DNA of 64,000 nucleotides from Pseudomaricurvus hydrocarbonicus (GTDB taxonomy: Bacteria; Pseudomonadota; Gammaproteobacteria; Pseudomonadales; Cellvibrionaceae): assembly GCF_011602365.1 (NCBI RefSeq), contig NZ_JAAONZ010000011.1, positions 62,001 to 126,000 of the forward strand, given 5' to 3'. Positions within the stretch are counted from its first letter, which is position 1. Every line of letters begins with the position of its first letter. This document shows, piece by piece, positions 53,472 through 62,158 of this stretch. Below the pieces are notes generated by a model, which was given only the letters and a program-made list of their open reading frames with translations, was not told the DNA's origin and did not search any database. Made by a program: the position numbers and the translations under genes.

Positions 53472-53515
53472 GAAACCGCCGCCGTCCTCTGTTTACCGAG
53501 GGTGGGCGGTGTTTC
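53472..53515 (-). terminator. Hairpin after amidohydrolase gene
   Basis: GAAACCGCC and GGCGGTGTTTC pair imperfectly (53472-53480 with 53505-53515), with an inner CCTC/GAGG stem. It lies 10 bp after the amidohydrolase stop codon. The T tract is short, so termination strength is uncertain. Confidence 0.5.
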
Positions 53516-53524
53516 ATTGATGGA

Positions 53525-54832
53525 TTAAAGGGCAGTATTGGCATCAGCCTCTGAAAACATTCGATTAATATCTCCAGATGTGACCGGCTTACTGGGATCT
53601 CTCTTAGGTGCAGCGCCACCCATGCCCAATGCTGGTGATGTATCAACGTGTTCTGCCAATTTCCGCAGCGCTCCAACTGTGCAGTTTTCTCGCCCAAGAA
53701 TTGAGAAAGGATCGTAAGAATACTCTCTCATCACATTCAAGTGGGTAATTTTATTGATTTGTTCGTCGGTTAAGCCCTGACACTGAGACCAGAAGGTTTC
53801 AGCCGACTCAGGCCATGTGCAATCTGAATGTGGATAATCAGTTTCGAAAGCGACCATATCCTCACCGATTGCATCAAGATTTTTCAGACCAAATTCATCT
53901 TCAATAAAGCACGACATGATATGCTTACGGAAAACGTCACTGGGCTTCAATCCGTTGAAATTACTGTTGGTCCATGCGTGATGGTGACGGTGGGTAAAAT
54001 CGGCACGCTCAAGCAGATAAGGAATCCAACCTATGCCACTTTCGGACAACGTCATACGAAGATCAGGATATTTCTTCCACATGGGGGCCCACAACCAATC
54101 CGCCGCCGAGTTTGAGATAGACATGGGCATCGACGTAATCCATGCGTCAATAGGTGACAAATCTGATGCGTGCTCTGGCTTAACGCCCGTGCCGATATGA
54201 CAGCAAATCATGACCTTATTATCGGAACAAGCCTTCCAGAACGGTTCCCAGTGGGGATCATGGATTGATGGATAGCCATGTAACGCTGGATTGTCGGAGA
54301 ATGAAACTGCATGCACCCCTTGGCGTGCCATACGAACCACCTCATCGGCCGCTGCCTTCCCATCCCACCACGGGATCAACATCAATGGAATAAAGCGTCC
54401 GGGGGCTGCGTTACTCCAGTCGTGCAGATGCCAGTCATTGTAAGCCTGGATAGCCGCCAGACTGAGTTTTTTATCCTTACTCATCTGGAAACGTTGACCT
54501 GCGAAGCCCGGGAAAGTAGGAAAGCACACTGAACCGAGCACACCATTGGCATTCATATCATCTACACGAGCTTTAACGTCCCATGTACCCTGGCGCATTT
54601 GCTCATAACCAAGTGGCTCCATCCCATACTCTTCTTTAGGTCGGCCTACCACTGAGTTTAATCCCATATATCCAGTAGCTTCACCGTCAAAAACCCAAAC
54701 ATCTCTGCCTTTAAGGTTTTCAACTTTAGGCTGATGCCCTTTGTATTTTTCTGGCATGTGTCTATCAAAAGCGCCGCGAGGCTCGATAACATGATCATCG
54801 ACACTAACAAGAATAACGTCTTCAAGTTTCAT
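53525..54832 (-). CDS. Amidohydrolase-2 family protein
   Basis: 435 residues, longer than the amidohydrolase at 23.9 kb. Metal-site features of the ACMSD/amidohydrolase-2 fold are VDDHVIEPRGAF near the N-terminus, VMICCHIGTG in the middle, SESGIGWIPYLLERADFTH and a C-terminal aspartate in FETDYPHSD. The first HxH motif is DDH, an accepted family variant. Many homologues occur in terpenoid, steroid and aromatic catabolic clusters, with roles as hydrolases or decarboxylases. GGGAG lies close upstream of the ATG. It precedes the ACAD/ECH group on the same strand, with 185 bp between. Confidence 0.85.
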   Translation of the reverse strand: MKLEDVILVSVDDHVIEPRGAFDRHMPEKYKGHQPKVENLKGRDVWVFDGEATGYMGLNSVVGRPKEEYGMEPLGYEQMRQGTWDVKARVDDMNANGVLGSVCFPTFPGFAGQRFQMSKDKKLSLAAIQAYNDWHLHDWSNAAPGRFIPLMLIPWWDGKAAADEVVRMARQGVHAVSFSDNPALHGYPSIHDPHWEPFWKACSDNKVMICCHIGTGVKPEHASDLSPIDAWITSMPMSISNSAADWLWAPMWKKYPDLRMTLSESGIGWIPYLLERADFTHRHHHAWTNSNFNGLKPSDVFRKHIMSCFIEDEFGLKNLDAIGEDMVAFETDYPHSDCTWPESAETFWSQCQGLTDEQINKITHLNVMREYSYDPFSILGRENCTVGALRKLAEHVDTSPALGMGGAAPKRDPSKPVTSGDINRMFSEADANTAL

Positions 54833-56271
54833 TTCTTTTTCTCCCTTATTGGAATCAGAGCTTACGTTAAAGGCTTTTTTTATGGTTTCATCTAATAAAA
54901 TATCTATTAACTCAACCGATAAACCCTTTTTATAAACTAATCAAATACGGTACTTACTGTGTGAAATTATCGCGACCACTTCTATCTGAACAAATATCTA
55001 CTGAAGCTTATCGCACTATTACGTGTTGAATTTAGCGTAAGAACTTTAAGAACTTATTAATTGAGTTCGACAGAGACTATTTTGCCAGCCTTAAACCTCT
55101 GCCATGTATATTATCTGGCCGCCTGTCTTCACACCGCTAATCCACAGCGAATACAAAGTGAATAAGTCTTCGACCTTATTTACTATTGGCTTATTTTATA
55201 CATATTATTAATATCTGTTCAACTTAATATTTGAGATGTACTTTACTGGCGATCAAACGAAAGCGCTTTTGCCCTTGTTTGAAGTAAGTGAGTGCCCTAG
55301 GTCCCGCCTTAATCAGCCCCTTGCAATTGGCAGATACAGCGGATTACCTACTTTGATGTGCCCCGATTCAGGACTATCAGGGGTTTAAACTGTTGATGGC
55401 TCCCCTGAGTAAGATCACATTGCAGCTCTCTGTACCAGGCTTTATGCAATTTATGGATAAGTGACTGATTATTCGCACACTTGAAATGATTAATATGAGA
55501 TGGCGATATAGTGTCTAAAGCTAACCTGATGAAATATGTAGATAATTTATACTTCCAGAGAGAAATATTCGAATAAAACGCCAGCAAGTATCAATACAAC
55601 TTCCCTGAAGGATTGATTTGATAAGGCCAAGTTTAATTGATGCAGCAGAAAACACCCTTCGGTTCAAATAAACCTTTCCGGACATTTACCCGTTTGGGAG
55701 GCGCAAACTGGCTACTTACTGTATACGACCTGATATTTGGACCGCGTCGACCTCAAAAACATTACAATCAACGAAATCGCCACATCACAGCAAAAGTAAT
55801 GAATCATTCGGGCAATGAATTCAGCCTAGCCATGCTGCTTAGCCTCGTGGCACCTCCTTTGCGGCGAGTGCAAACGCAGCTGACTGGAATATCACAAACT
55901 GACGTTCAAAGGCAAATTGGCCCGATACCCTTAGTTTTAACGGTCAATAGGGAAAGCTTACCTACAAAGCCCCCCGTACTCACAGTTCAATGCGTAGAAC
56001 AGGTCTATACGGGTGCTAAAGACATGAGTCGACTAAATCAACTCTGACAAAGGAATTGCTAATCTATAAAACCAACAGCAATAACAATGTAGTTATAGCG
56101 CTTTCTTCCCGGTCAGAAACACAATAGCGTTGCCTACACAGACACATGGATTTGGCTGGAATCTTTGACTCATCGACAAATCTTAGTTTTCAGGAATTTC
56201 TTTCACTATTTTCCCGCTTTACATAAGATAGCCCTGTAACTATTACACCAATCTACTGTGAGGCTTTAATT
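54833..56271. other. 1.4-kb gene-poor, probably decayed region
   Basis: No gene is recognised. Short open stretches exist, such as a 32-codon minus-strand end reading NKVEDLFTLYSLWISGVKTG then GQIIYMAEV before a stop near 55094, and another ending FRLIASKVHLKY near 55230. They resemble protein C-termini without bodies. A 136-codon plus frame at 55637-56047 has no recognisable domain. The region appears to be degraded coding sequence plus the amidohydrolase promoter. Confidence 0.45.
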
Positions 56272-56508
56272 ATGATGGGTACAGAGGGTGATGCATGTCC
56301 TTTTGAATTTAATTTTGAACCGGATACGTTTAAAGTGGGTGACACTATAAGTTACCGGGTACCTTCTCTGGGGGACTTCCCTTTTGTCGGAGAAATTAAA
56401 GCTGTTCACAATGACCACATTGAGATTATCAACCCTAGTGAACCCGACCAACTTCTTAGAGCAACTCGTGAAAGCCGACCTGTTGTTTCCGACCAAGATG
56501 CGTTGTAA
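56272..56508 (+). CDS. Small hypothetical protein
   Basis: 78 residues, not recognised. The sequence has beta-strand character with alternating hydrophobic and charged residues (FKVGDTISYRVPSLGDFPFVGEIKA and HNDHIEIINP), suggesting a small SH3-like barrel. No signal peptide or membrane helix is seen. GAGG lies 8 nt upstream of two adjacent ATG codons, supporting translation. The next gene on the same strand begins 255 bp downstream. Confidence 0.55.
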   Translation: MMGTEGDACPFEFNFEPDTFKVGDTISYRVPSLGDFPFVGEIKAVHNDHIEIINPSEPDQLLRATRESRPVVSDQDAL

Positions 56509-56763
56509 ATTCTCTCCAACACTACTCAATTAGCGTCAACCAGTGACTGCCAATCAAACCTGCTGTAAGTCGCTGCTTGCCTTTATCATCGTCCCGTAAA
56601 ATCAGTGGCTGATCTCTGTAAAATTCCAACATTTGTCCTAAAGACAAATAACTAACATCTATGAAGCCGGCATTTAACTCTATACTGCTCGAACCAACAC
56701 GTTTACTGCAGCACTGAGACCTATCCTTGGTCACTATATTTATAATAATAGAGGCGAAAAACC

Positions 56764-57816
56764 ATGAGCAAAATCAATCAGTTCGGTGATTACCCAATCA
56801 TTGATGATGCCAGTCATTTCCAGCGTGTCCCAGTTGAGGACAATGCAGAACACTTTCAGGACCATGCAGGTCTGTTCCTTTGGGGCACAGCTGGGGATGT
56901 CGATCTATTTTTTGGTGCAACCATGTACCATGTAGGCGGTCGCAAGTGGGGGTTTGACGATGGAGCACTTAACCAGAGCTTTTTATTAATTACCCCCAAC
57001 GGTCGTGATGGCCGTACAATGACCAACGACACGTTTGTTTCAAATCGTATGGATCCCATGTGTCGCTTCGATTTTAAAGAAACCGTCGAAGATGACAAAG
57101 TAACCTGGCAGGCAGGCAACCGGATAATCACTTTCAGTGCGCCTACTTGGACGGTAACAGGCGAGCATTTTGGTATCGACCTTGACATCACCTTCACTGC
57201 AGAAGGCAAGCCGGCCCCCTATCATGGCGACTGGGCAGGCTTAGTGGACCGCAAAGTGGCAGGCAACGAGGTTCTCTGTCACGGAGAAGGCACCTGTACT
57301 TACGAAGGTAAAACCTACCGCCTGGAAAATGGCTTTGGCGTAAGGGAACGAACGTTCCTCGGCCGCAATTTTGATGTACCGTCACTTCTCGGGCTCGGTA
57401 AGGGCTATTTATGGAGTTGGACTTTCGCACCGGAAATCAAAGTGTTTTATTTTGAACAGGGGGGATCTGGACACCACGCCGGACGGGTTTTTCTCAAAGA
57501 GGGATTGATTGATTTCAGCGGTGAACAGACCACAGTAGAAGTACTTGAAAGCTGGACAGATCCTCTTACCCATGAGAACCGTGCCACTCGCATGATTGTC
57601 TCGATGAAGTCTGAAAAGGGGGAGTTGGAACTGGAAATCAACACTTGGCGCCGCATGATTTTTGGCTTTCACCTACTGGAAGCCTACACCACTCACACAG
57701 GTAAAGCTGGGCGTGCCAGTGGCAAATTTACCTATCCAGATGGTAGAGTCTTGAATATTAATGACGAAGTGGCGTACATGGAACATGGATTTCCCACGCC
57801 CAGTATCGCCGCCTGA
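56764..57816 (+). CDS. AttH-like (lipocalin-fold) protein, phosphotransferase-associated type
   Basis: 350 residues without a named family that I can confirm. The pattern is of two beta-barrel halves: FLWGTAGDVDLFFGATMYHVGGRKWGFDDG in the N-terminal half, and GYLWSWTFAPEIKVFYFEQGG followed by VEVLESWTDPLTHENRATRM in the C-terminal half. Similar proteins occur next to phosphotransferase-like genes, as here (58263-59618). They may be accessory to substrate modification, but the function is unknown. GAGGCG lies 8 nt upstream of the ATG. A decayed SDR end follows the gene. Confidence 0.65.
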   Translation: MSKINQFGDYPIIDDASHFQRVPVEDNAEHFQDHAGLFLWGTAGDVDLFFGATMYHVGGRKWGFDDGALNQSFLLITPNGRDGRTMTNDTFVSNRMDPMCRFDFKETVEDDKVTWQAGNRIITFSAPTWTVTGEHFGIDLDITFTAEGKPAPYHGDWAGLVDRKVAGNEVLCHGEGTCTYEGKTYRLENGFGVRERTFLGRNFDVPSLLGLGKGYLWSWTFAPEIKVFYFEQGGSGHHAGRVFLKEGLIDFSGEQTTVEVLESWTDPLTHENRATRMIVSMKSEKGELELEINTWRRMIFGFHLLEAYTTHTGKAGRASGKFTYPDGRVLNINDEVAYMEHGFPTPSIAA

Positions 57817-57948
57817 TAACCCCTGTAACCAAGGTGTTTGGAAATTTATACACTAGGCATCTTGGTAACCGAAAACATCGTGTATGTCCAAACACTGCTG
57901 TATGGGTAGTGTCTAGCTCGTTCAGAGGTACTATGAGTTCTAGGATGA

Positions 57949-58214
57949 TCAAAACAAGTTGCTGGTATTAATCATATACGCCAACGCTACGCAATGATAT
58001 ACAACGGTCAGGTATCAAGGGTGATGATGCCGATTATATCCCAGGAGTTTATAAAGCCCTAGACATCATGCAATTAGCCCTGCAGGAGCTACCCAATGGG
58101 CCGACGTTTGTGCACCCTGAAGATGACGAGACAAACGCTGACATAGGAGCTATACGTCGTGATGATCTGGTAGATCGTTGGAGCCATACAGCACTATATG
58201 TGGGAGAGGATTAA
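57949..58214 (+). pseudogene. SDR C-terminal remnant
   Basis: Reads TPTLRNDIQRSGIKGDDADY, then IPGVYKALDIMQLALQELPN, GPTFVHPEDDETNADIG and ERWSH-like DRWSHTALYVGED, ending at a TAA (58212-58214). This is a clear match to the last ~85 residues of the SDR at 31794-32639. Upstream similarity (LLVLIIY) continues in a different frame, and the expected frame has a stop at 57969-57971. The N-terminal two thirds of the gene are missing. The remnant shows that the SDR, or its whole block, was once duplicated here. Confidence 0.8.
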
Positions 58215-58262
58215 AACGAAACGTCGGTCTTGCTCCACAATTAAGTAAGAGCAAGACCTGTT

Positions 58263-59618
58263 TCAGGCCAAAATGTCGTCCTCAATATGAATGGCCGAAC
58301 GGCCGATACCTATTTCAGAGCACACCTGAATTTTCCGGGTTAATTGGTTGTGAAAGTATTGTATCAGCTCTTGATCGTGTTCAGCTCCCGCCTGCTGAAC
58401 AAACTCTTCGAGTTTTTGTTGCAACTCTGGCATTGACTCACATTTTCCGACGAAGGATACAGCTTCAGTCAGAGCCAATTCATCGAGTTGGTCTGCATAC
58501 TGATCCATGATCTGAGCATAATCGAGTAATCGCAGAACGCATTCCTTACTCGCCTGTTGAAGCTCGTTATGGGTCTCAAAGCTTGCAGCCATATCGTCAA
58601 TCATACTATGCAGTGATTGATTTCGTTTATTAGGCTCCAACAGCTTTGCAGGTGTTTGCAGTGTCACCCCTACATTTTTTGCCAGAGCATTCAGCAAAGT
58701 ACGGCGTAAAGCCAAATCCCATTCCAGATAAACATCATGCGGGTCCCCAGGCTTAGGGTTTTGAATCGCTCCAGCAAATTGCATACAAGCCACCGTTGAA
58801 AATACCGCATGATGATAACGGACCACCGCCTCTTCTACTGGCACACCGCTTACTTCGGCATAATAATCACACAAAACTGAAATCGCTTCGCCGGTGGGTT
58901 CGTAGGAATGGCGCATGGCCATAGTCGCCAGATCTGTCATCGGGTCACCAATCATGGCAAACTCAAGATCATAGACCGCTTTGATCTCTCCCTGATCAAA
59001 AAGGAACTGACCGGCATCAAAAGCAATAAATGAGGGTTTTGTACGATGCTGGGGAACATTATCACAGAGCCAACGCATGGCAAATTCAATCAGAGGCTCA
59101 GGCGCTACTTTGTTTTTTTGATACAACGGCAGGTAAGCCTTAATCCCCGCCTGCGCAATTTCTTCAGCGCCCTGCGGTAAATCGATACCGATCTCAGTGA
59201 ACTTCTCGACAGGTAAGTTGTGCATCGCCACTAAGGCATCAATATACTGACGTGCAACATCTCTCCTTTCCTCGTCCGTGGCGGCAGAAGCTACATCCCG
59301 TGTACCTGGAACGGACTCCATAATAATCGCCACCGGATCATCACACATACCGTAAATACGCGGCGCCGGAATACCATTTTCTCCCAGAACCGACAGAATA
59401 TCTGCTTCCCGTTTTAATTCTGGAAAGGGTACCACATCGCTTTCACGGTCCCCTCGTACATACAATTTTAGGGTTTCACCCCGGCATATCACATCGACAA
59501 ACCAAGACGGCCGCCAACGGACTTGGCGTTCCATCGCCGTTACAGTTCCCCCCACGAGGGTCTCAATACAATTGCGTATTTTTATTTCTGTTTCATCCAA
59601 CAGCTCTAACTTCGCCAT
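58263..59618 (-). CDS. Phosphotransferase-like (APH/ACAD11-N type) protein
   Basis: 451 residues. The N-lobe (FVDVICRGETLKLYVRGDRE) and hinge (AIIMESVPGTRDVA) match aminoglycoside-phosphotransferase-like proteins. The catalytic loop is unusual: where the family has HGDxxxxN, this protein reads AFDAGQFLF, so His is absent and Asn is Gln with a shortened loop; the metal aspartate of VYDLEFAMIGDPMTDLA remains. This looks like a subfamily trait and not recent damage. Kinase activity is therefore uncertain. Homologues in fatty-acid/terpenoid loci may phosphorylate hydroxyacyl substrates. The C-terminal ~150 residues form an additional helical region. Confidence 0.8.
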   Translation of the reverse strand: MAKLELLDETEIKIRNCIETLVGGTVTAMERQVRWRPSWFVDVICRGETLKLYVRGDRESDVVPFPELKREADILSVLGENGIPAPRIYGMCDDPVAIIMESVPGTRDVASAATDEERRDVARQYIDALVAMHNLPVEKFTEIGIDLPQGAEEIAQAGIKAYLPLYQKNKVAPEPLIEFAMRWLCDNVPQHRTKPSFIAFDAGQFLFDQGEIKAVYDLEFAMIGDPMTDLATMAMRHSYEPTGEAISVLCDYYAEVSGVPVEEAVVRYHHAVFSTVACMQFAGAIQNPKPGDPHDVYLEWDLALRRTLLNALAKNVGVTLQTPAKLLEPNKRNQSLHSMIDDMAASFETHNELQQASKECVLRLLDYAQIMDQYADQLDELALTEAVSFVGKCESMPELQQKLEEFVQQAGAEHDQELIQYFHNQLTRKIQVCSEIGIGRSAIHIEDDILA

Positions 59619-59644
59619 AAGTGGGTGATCCCCTCAAAGCCAAT

Positions 59645-59680
59645 AAAAAAGCCGCCTGTAGGTGAAAAACCGGGCGGCTT
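59645..59680 (-). terminator. Rho-independent terminator of TonB receptor gene
   Basis: GCCGCC (59651-59656) pairs with GGCGGC (59673-59678), and six A residues (T run on the minus strand) adjoin it. It follows the receptor stop codon by about 25 bp. Confidence 0.85.
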
Positions 59681-59704
59681 AAAATTCAAGATATTAACTC
59701 ATCA

Positions 59705-62158
59705 TCAGAAGCTGTAACGAGCTTCCAGCCCCCAAATACGCGGGGGTCCATAGATGAAAGCATCCAATCCCAGAGGTTGACTACTGATCGAACTGGAGAG
59801 TGCATACTCCTCGTCGGTCACATTGTTAACGAACAGCGCCAGATCAACACCAGTACCCCTAATACCATAGAGGTCAGCCCGGAGGTTTGTCAGGGAGTAG
59901 CCAGGTAATTTTGAGCCGGCTTTTTGGGCCTCTGATGTATCGTAGTAATTGGCATTCAATACCAGTTCCGAGGCAATATCACCAAGAGGTATGGAGTACT
60001 TAATGTTTGCCTGGAGCACAGTATTACAGAAATTTAAGAACGGAATAGCACTGGGAATTTTGTCTTCGATAAATGCATTCGATTGAGCATAAACCTTATC
60101 AATATCGGCATCTTGGATAGTCGCATTGAGGCGGATACTCAGGTTCTCTGTTACCAGAGCCATGAATTCCAAATCAACACCATCGACACTGGTATCACCT
60201 ACGTTCAGAACGATGGCTCCACCAGTGGGGTCATTCAATGCATTACAGTCACCGTCGGGATCGAGGCCTGCTACTGCTGTACCCGTTGGTGAAGTACACG
60301 CTCTACTGGTAGTCACGCCACCTGCCAAGTCACCCTGAGCATTTGTGTACTCGCCATAAAAATACGAAATGTTGGTTCGTACTGGAATACCAGCAATATT
60401 CCAGTCGGCCTTCAGACCTAACTCGATATCATCAACTTCTTCCGGCTCAAAGGTTTGGTGCTGTGCAAGTTCACCACTGAAAATAGGTCCATTAGCGCCA
60501 CCGGCCCGGTAACCATGACGAATCACCCCGTAAGTGAAAATATTGTCGGTTACATGCCAATTCAACCCTACAGACCAAGTGGTGGCATTGGATTTTTGAT
60601 TAACTTCCGCCGAATTTACGATAACGCTGGTATCGTTATTTTTACAGGCGGATTCATTAAAAAAGGTGGGGTCGGAGCCCAGCCAGGCAGGGACTGCATC
60701 AGAGCCCAAACAGAGATTGAAATCATCTTCAGTGTAACGAATTCCGGCTTCCATTGACAAAGTATCCGTCAGCGCGAACTCACCATGCACAAAGACAGCT
60801 TTAGATTCTTCGGTTAGAAAAAAGTGCTGCGCACCACCATTGGTATAGCCTGTCTCAAAACCAGGAATCAGGGTATGATACTGGGTCTGTGCGACAGTGG
60901 TGGCGTTGATTTGACCCACACCATCCGGCTCTGACTTCAGATAAAAAGCACCGACAATCCAGTTAAGTTTGTCATCAAACGAGATCCCTCGTAACTGCAA
61001 TTCATTACTTAATTGTTTGGTCCGATCAATGAGTCGAGCTTTAACAATCGATGTCTGTGAATCCACAAAAGCCGGACCAAATGCACTAGATAATCCCGCC
61101 TCAACCACTGGACTTGTGTAGGTACCCAAACCATCAATATTTGGTGCGTAGTCCAAGTCGGTAGTTTGATAGCCAAACAGGTTCATCAAGGTAAGATTGT
61201 CGTTAAACGTATACTCGGTACGGTTAACAATGACTTTGCGTTCGTTCTTTTCGTGCTGGTCAAAGGCTGAGTCGTTATATCTTGGTCCAAGATCTTTTAA
61301 TCGCATCACGTCATTTTTAACTTGGTCAGCGATACCCAGCTGGTTCAAAGCGGATGGTTCATATGTTGCTACCGGGTGAACTCCGAACCCGTCGTTATCA
61401 CTTTTGGAGTAGTCGTAAATAAAGGTGTTGGTTAGATTACCGAATTCTGCCAACAGCGAGAAACGGAAGGCCTCGGTATCCACTGCATCCAGGTCATCTC
61501 CCACACCAATATTTTTGGTGTAGCCATCACGTAAATTTTTGTCTGCTGCGATTCGCATAGCCAGCTTATCTTCCAACAAAGGTATATTCAGTGCGCCCTG
61601 AATTCGACGTGCATTATAACGTCCCAGGGTGACGCCACCATATCCGCCCAATTCGTAACTTGGAGCGTTAGGTGAGTACAAAATAGCACCGCCAGTGGTA
61701 TTACGACCAAACAGGGTACCTTGTGGACCTTTGAGAACCTGAATATTGGACATATCAACTTGCGGCACTGCACTGCCCCAGGCGGGTTGAGGCACTTCGG
61801 CAAAATAACTGACCACCGCCGGCGAGGTGGTACCAATCAATCCTTTCGATTGACCACGAATAACATACAGTGGGTTCTGAGGTCCGCCACTGCCAGCCAG
61901 GAAGACACCTGTTACGGCCTGTTGTAAATCGGTTGTTGAAGTGATATTTGCTTCACGCAGGGCATCATTGTCAAGTACAGCAACTGTAACGGGAACTGAT
62001 TGAGTACTTTCTTCTACTCGGCGGGCGTTGACAATAATTTCTTCCAGGACCAACGTTTCTCTGCTGCCCTCTGCCGCGTATGACTGCGAAGAAATAGCCG
62101 CAATACTACTGCTAAGAATACAGAGACCAAATGAAGCAGCTCTTTTTTGTATAGACAT
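59705..62158 (-). CDS. TonB-dependent receptor
   Basis: 817 residues from the ATG preceded by AGAGGAAAG. It has a signal peptide ending near SQSYAA, a TonB box (LVLEEIIVNARRVEESTQSV), plug motifs (VLDNDALREANITSTTDLQQ, IQVLKGPQGTLFGRNTTGGA), and a barrel whose C-terminal strand ends ARYSF with terminal Phe. It should import a hydrophobic ligand through the outer membrane. The damaged copy at 32940-33522 is its paralogue, and the upstream regions share a 32-bp block. The ligand is probably the same type of compound as for the other genes, by context only. Confidence 0.93.
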   Translation of the reverse strand: MSIQKRAASFGLCILSSSIAAISSQSYAAEGSRETLVLEEIIVNARRVEESTQSVPVTVAVLDNDALREANITSTTDLQQAVTGVFLAGSGGPQNPLYVIRGQSKGLIGTTSPAVVSYFAEVPQPAWGSAVPQVDMSNIQVLKGPQGTLFGRNTTGGAILYSPNAPSYELGGYGGVTLGRYNARRIQGALNIPLLEDKLAMRIAADKNLRDGYTKNIGVGDDLDAVDTEAFRFSLLAEFGNLTNTFIYDYSKSDNDGFGVHPVATYEPSALNQLGIADQVKNDVMRLKDLGPRYNDSAFDQHEKNERKVIVNRTEYTFNDNLTLMNLFGYQTTDLDYAPNIDGLGTYTSPVVEAGLSSAFGPAFVDSQTSIVKARLIDRTKQLSNELQLRGISFDDKLNWIVGAFYLKSEPDGVGQINATTVAQTQYHTLIPGFETGYTNGGAQHFFLTEESKAVFVHGEFALTDTLSMEAGIRYTEDDFNLCLGSDAVPAWLGSDPTFFNESACKNNDTSVIVNSAEVNQKSNATTWSVGLNWHVTDNIFTYGVIRHGYRAGGANGPIFSGELAQHQTFEPEEVDDIELGLKADWNIAGIPVRTNISYFYGEYTNAQGDLAGGVTTSRACTSPTGTAVAGLDPDGDCNALNDPTGGAIVLNVGDTSVDGVDLEFMALVTENLSIRLNATIQDADIDKVYAQSNAFIEDKIPSAIPFLNFCNTVLQANIKYSIPLGDIASELVLNANYYDTSEAQKAGSKLPGYSLTNLRADLYGIRGTGVDLALFVNNVTDEEYALSSSISSQPLGLDAFIYGPPRIWGLEARYSF

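Noticed and set aside
55637-56047. 136-codon plus-strand open frame
   Set aside because: No recognisable domain, no good ribosome site, unusual composition, and it lies in a region that looks degraded. Mentioned only in the description of the gap.
57825-57869. Imperfect inverted repeat GTAACCAAGGTG/CATCTTGGTAAC after the lipocalin-like gene
   Set aside because: Two mismatches, a 21-nt loop and no T tract; it could be a weak terminator but cannot be asserted.
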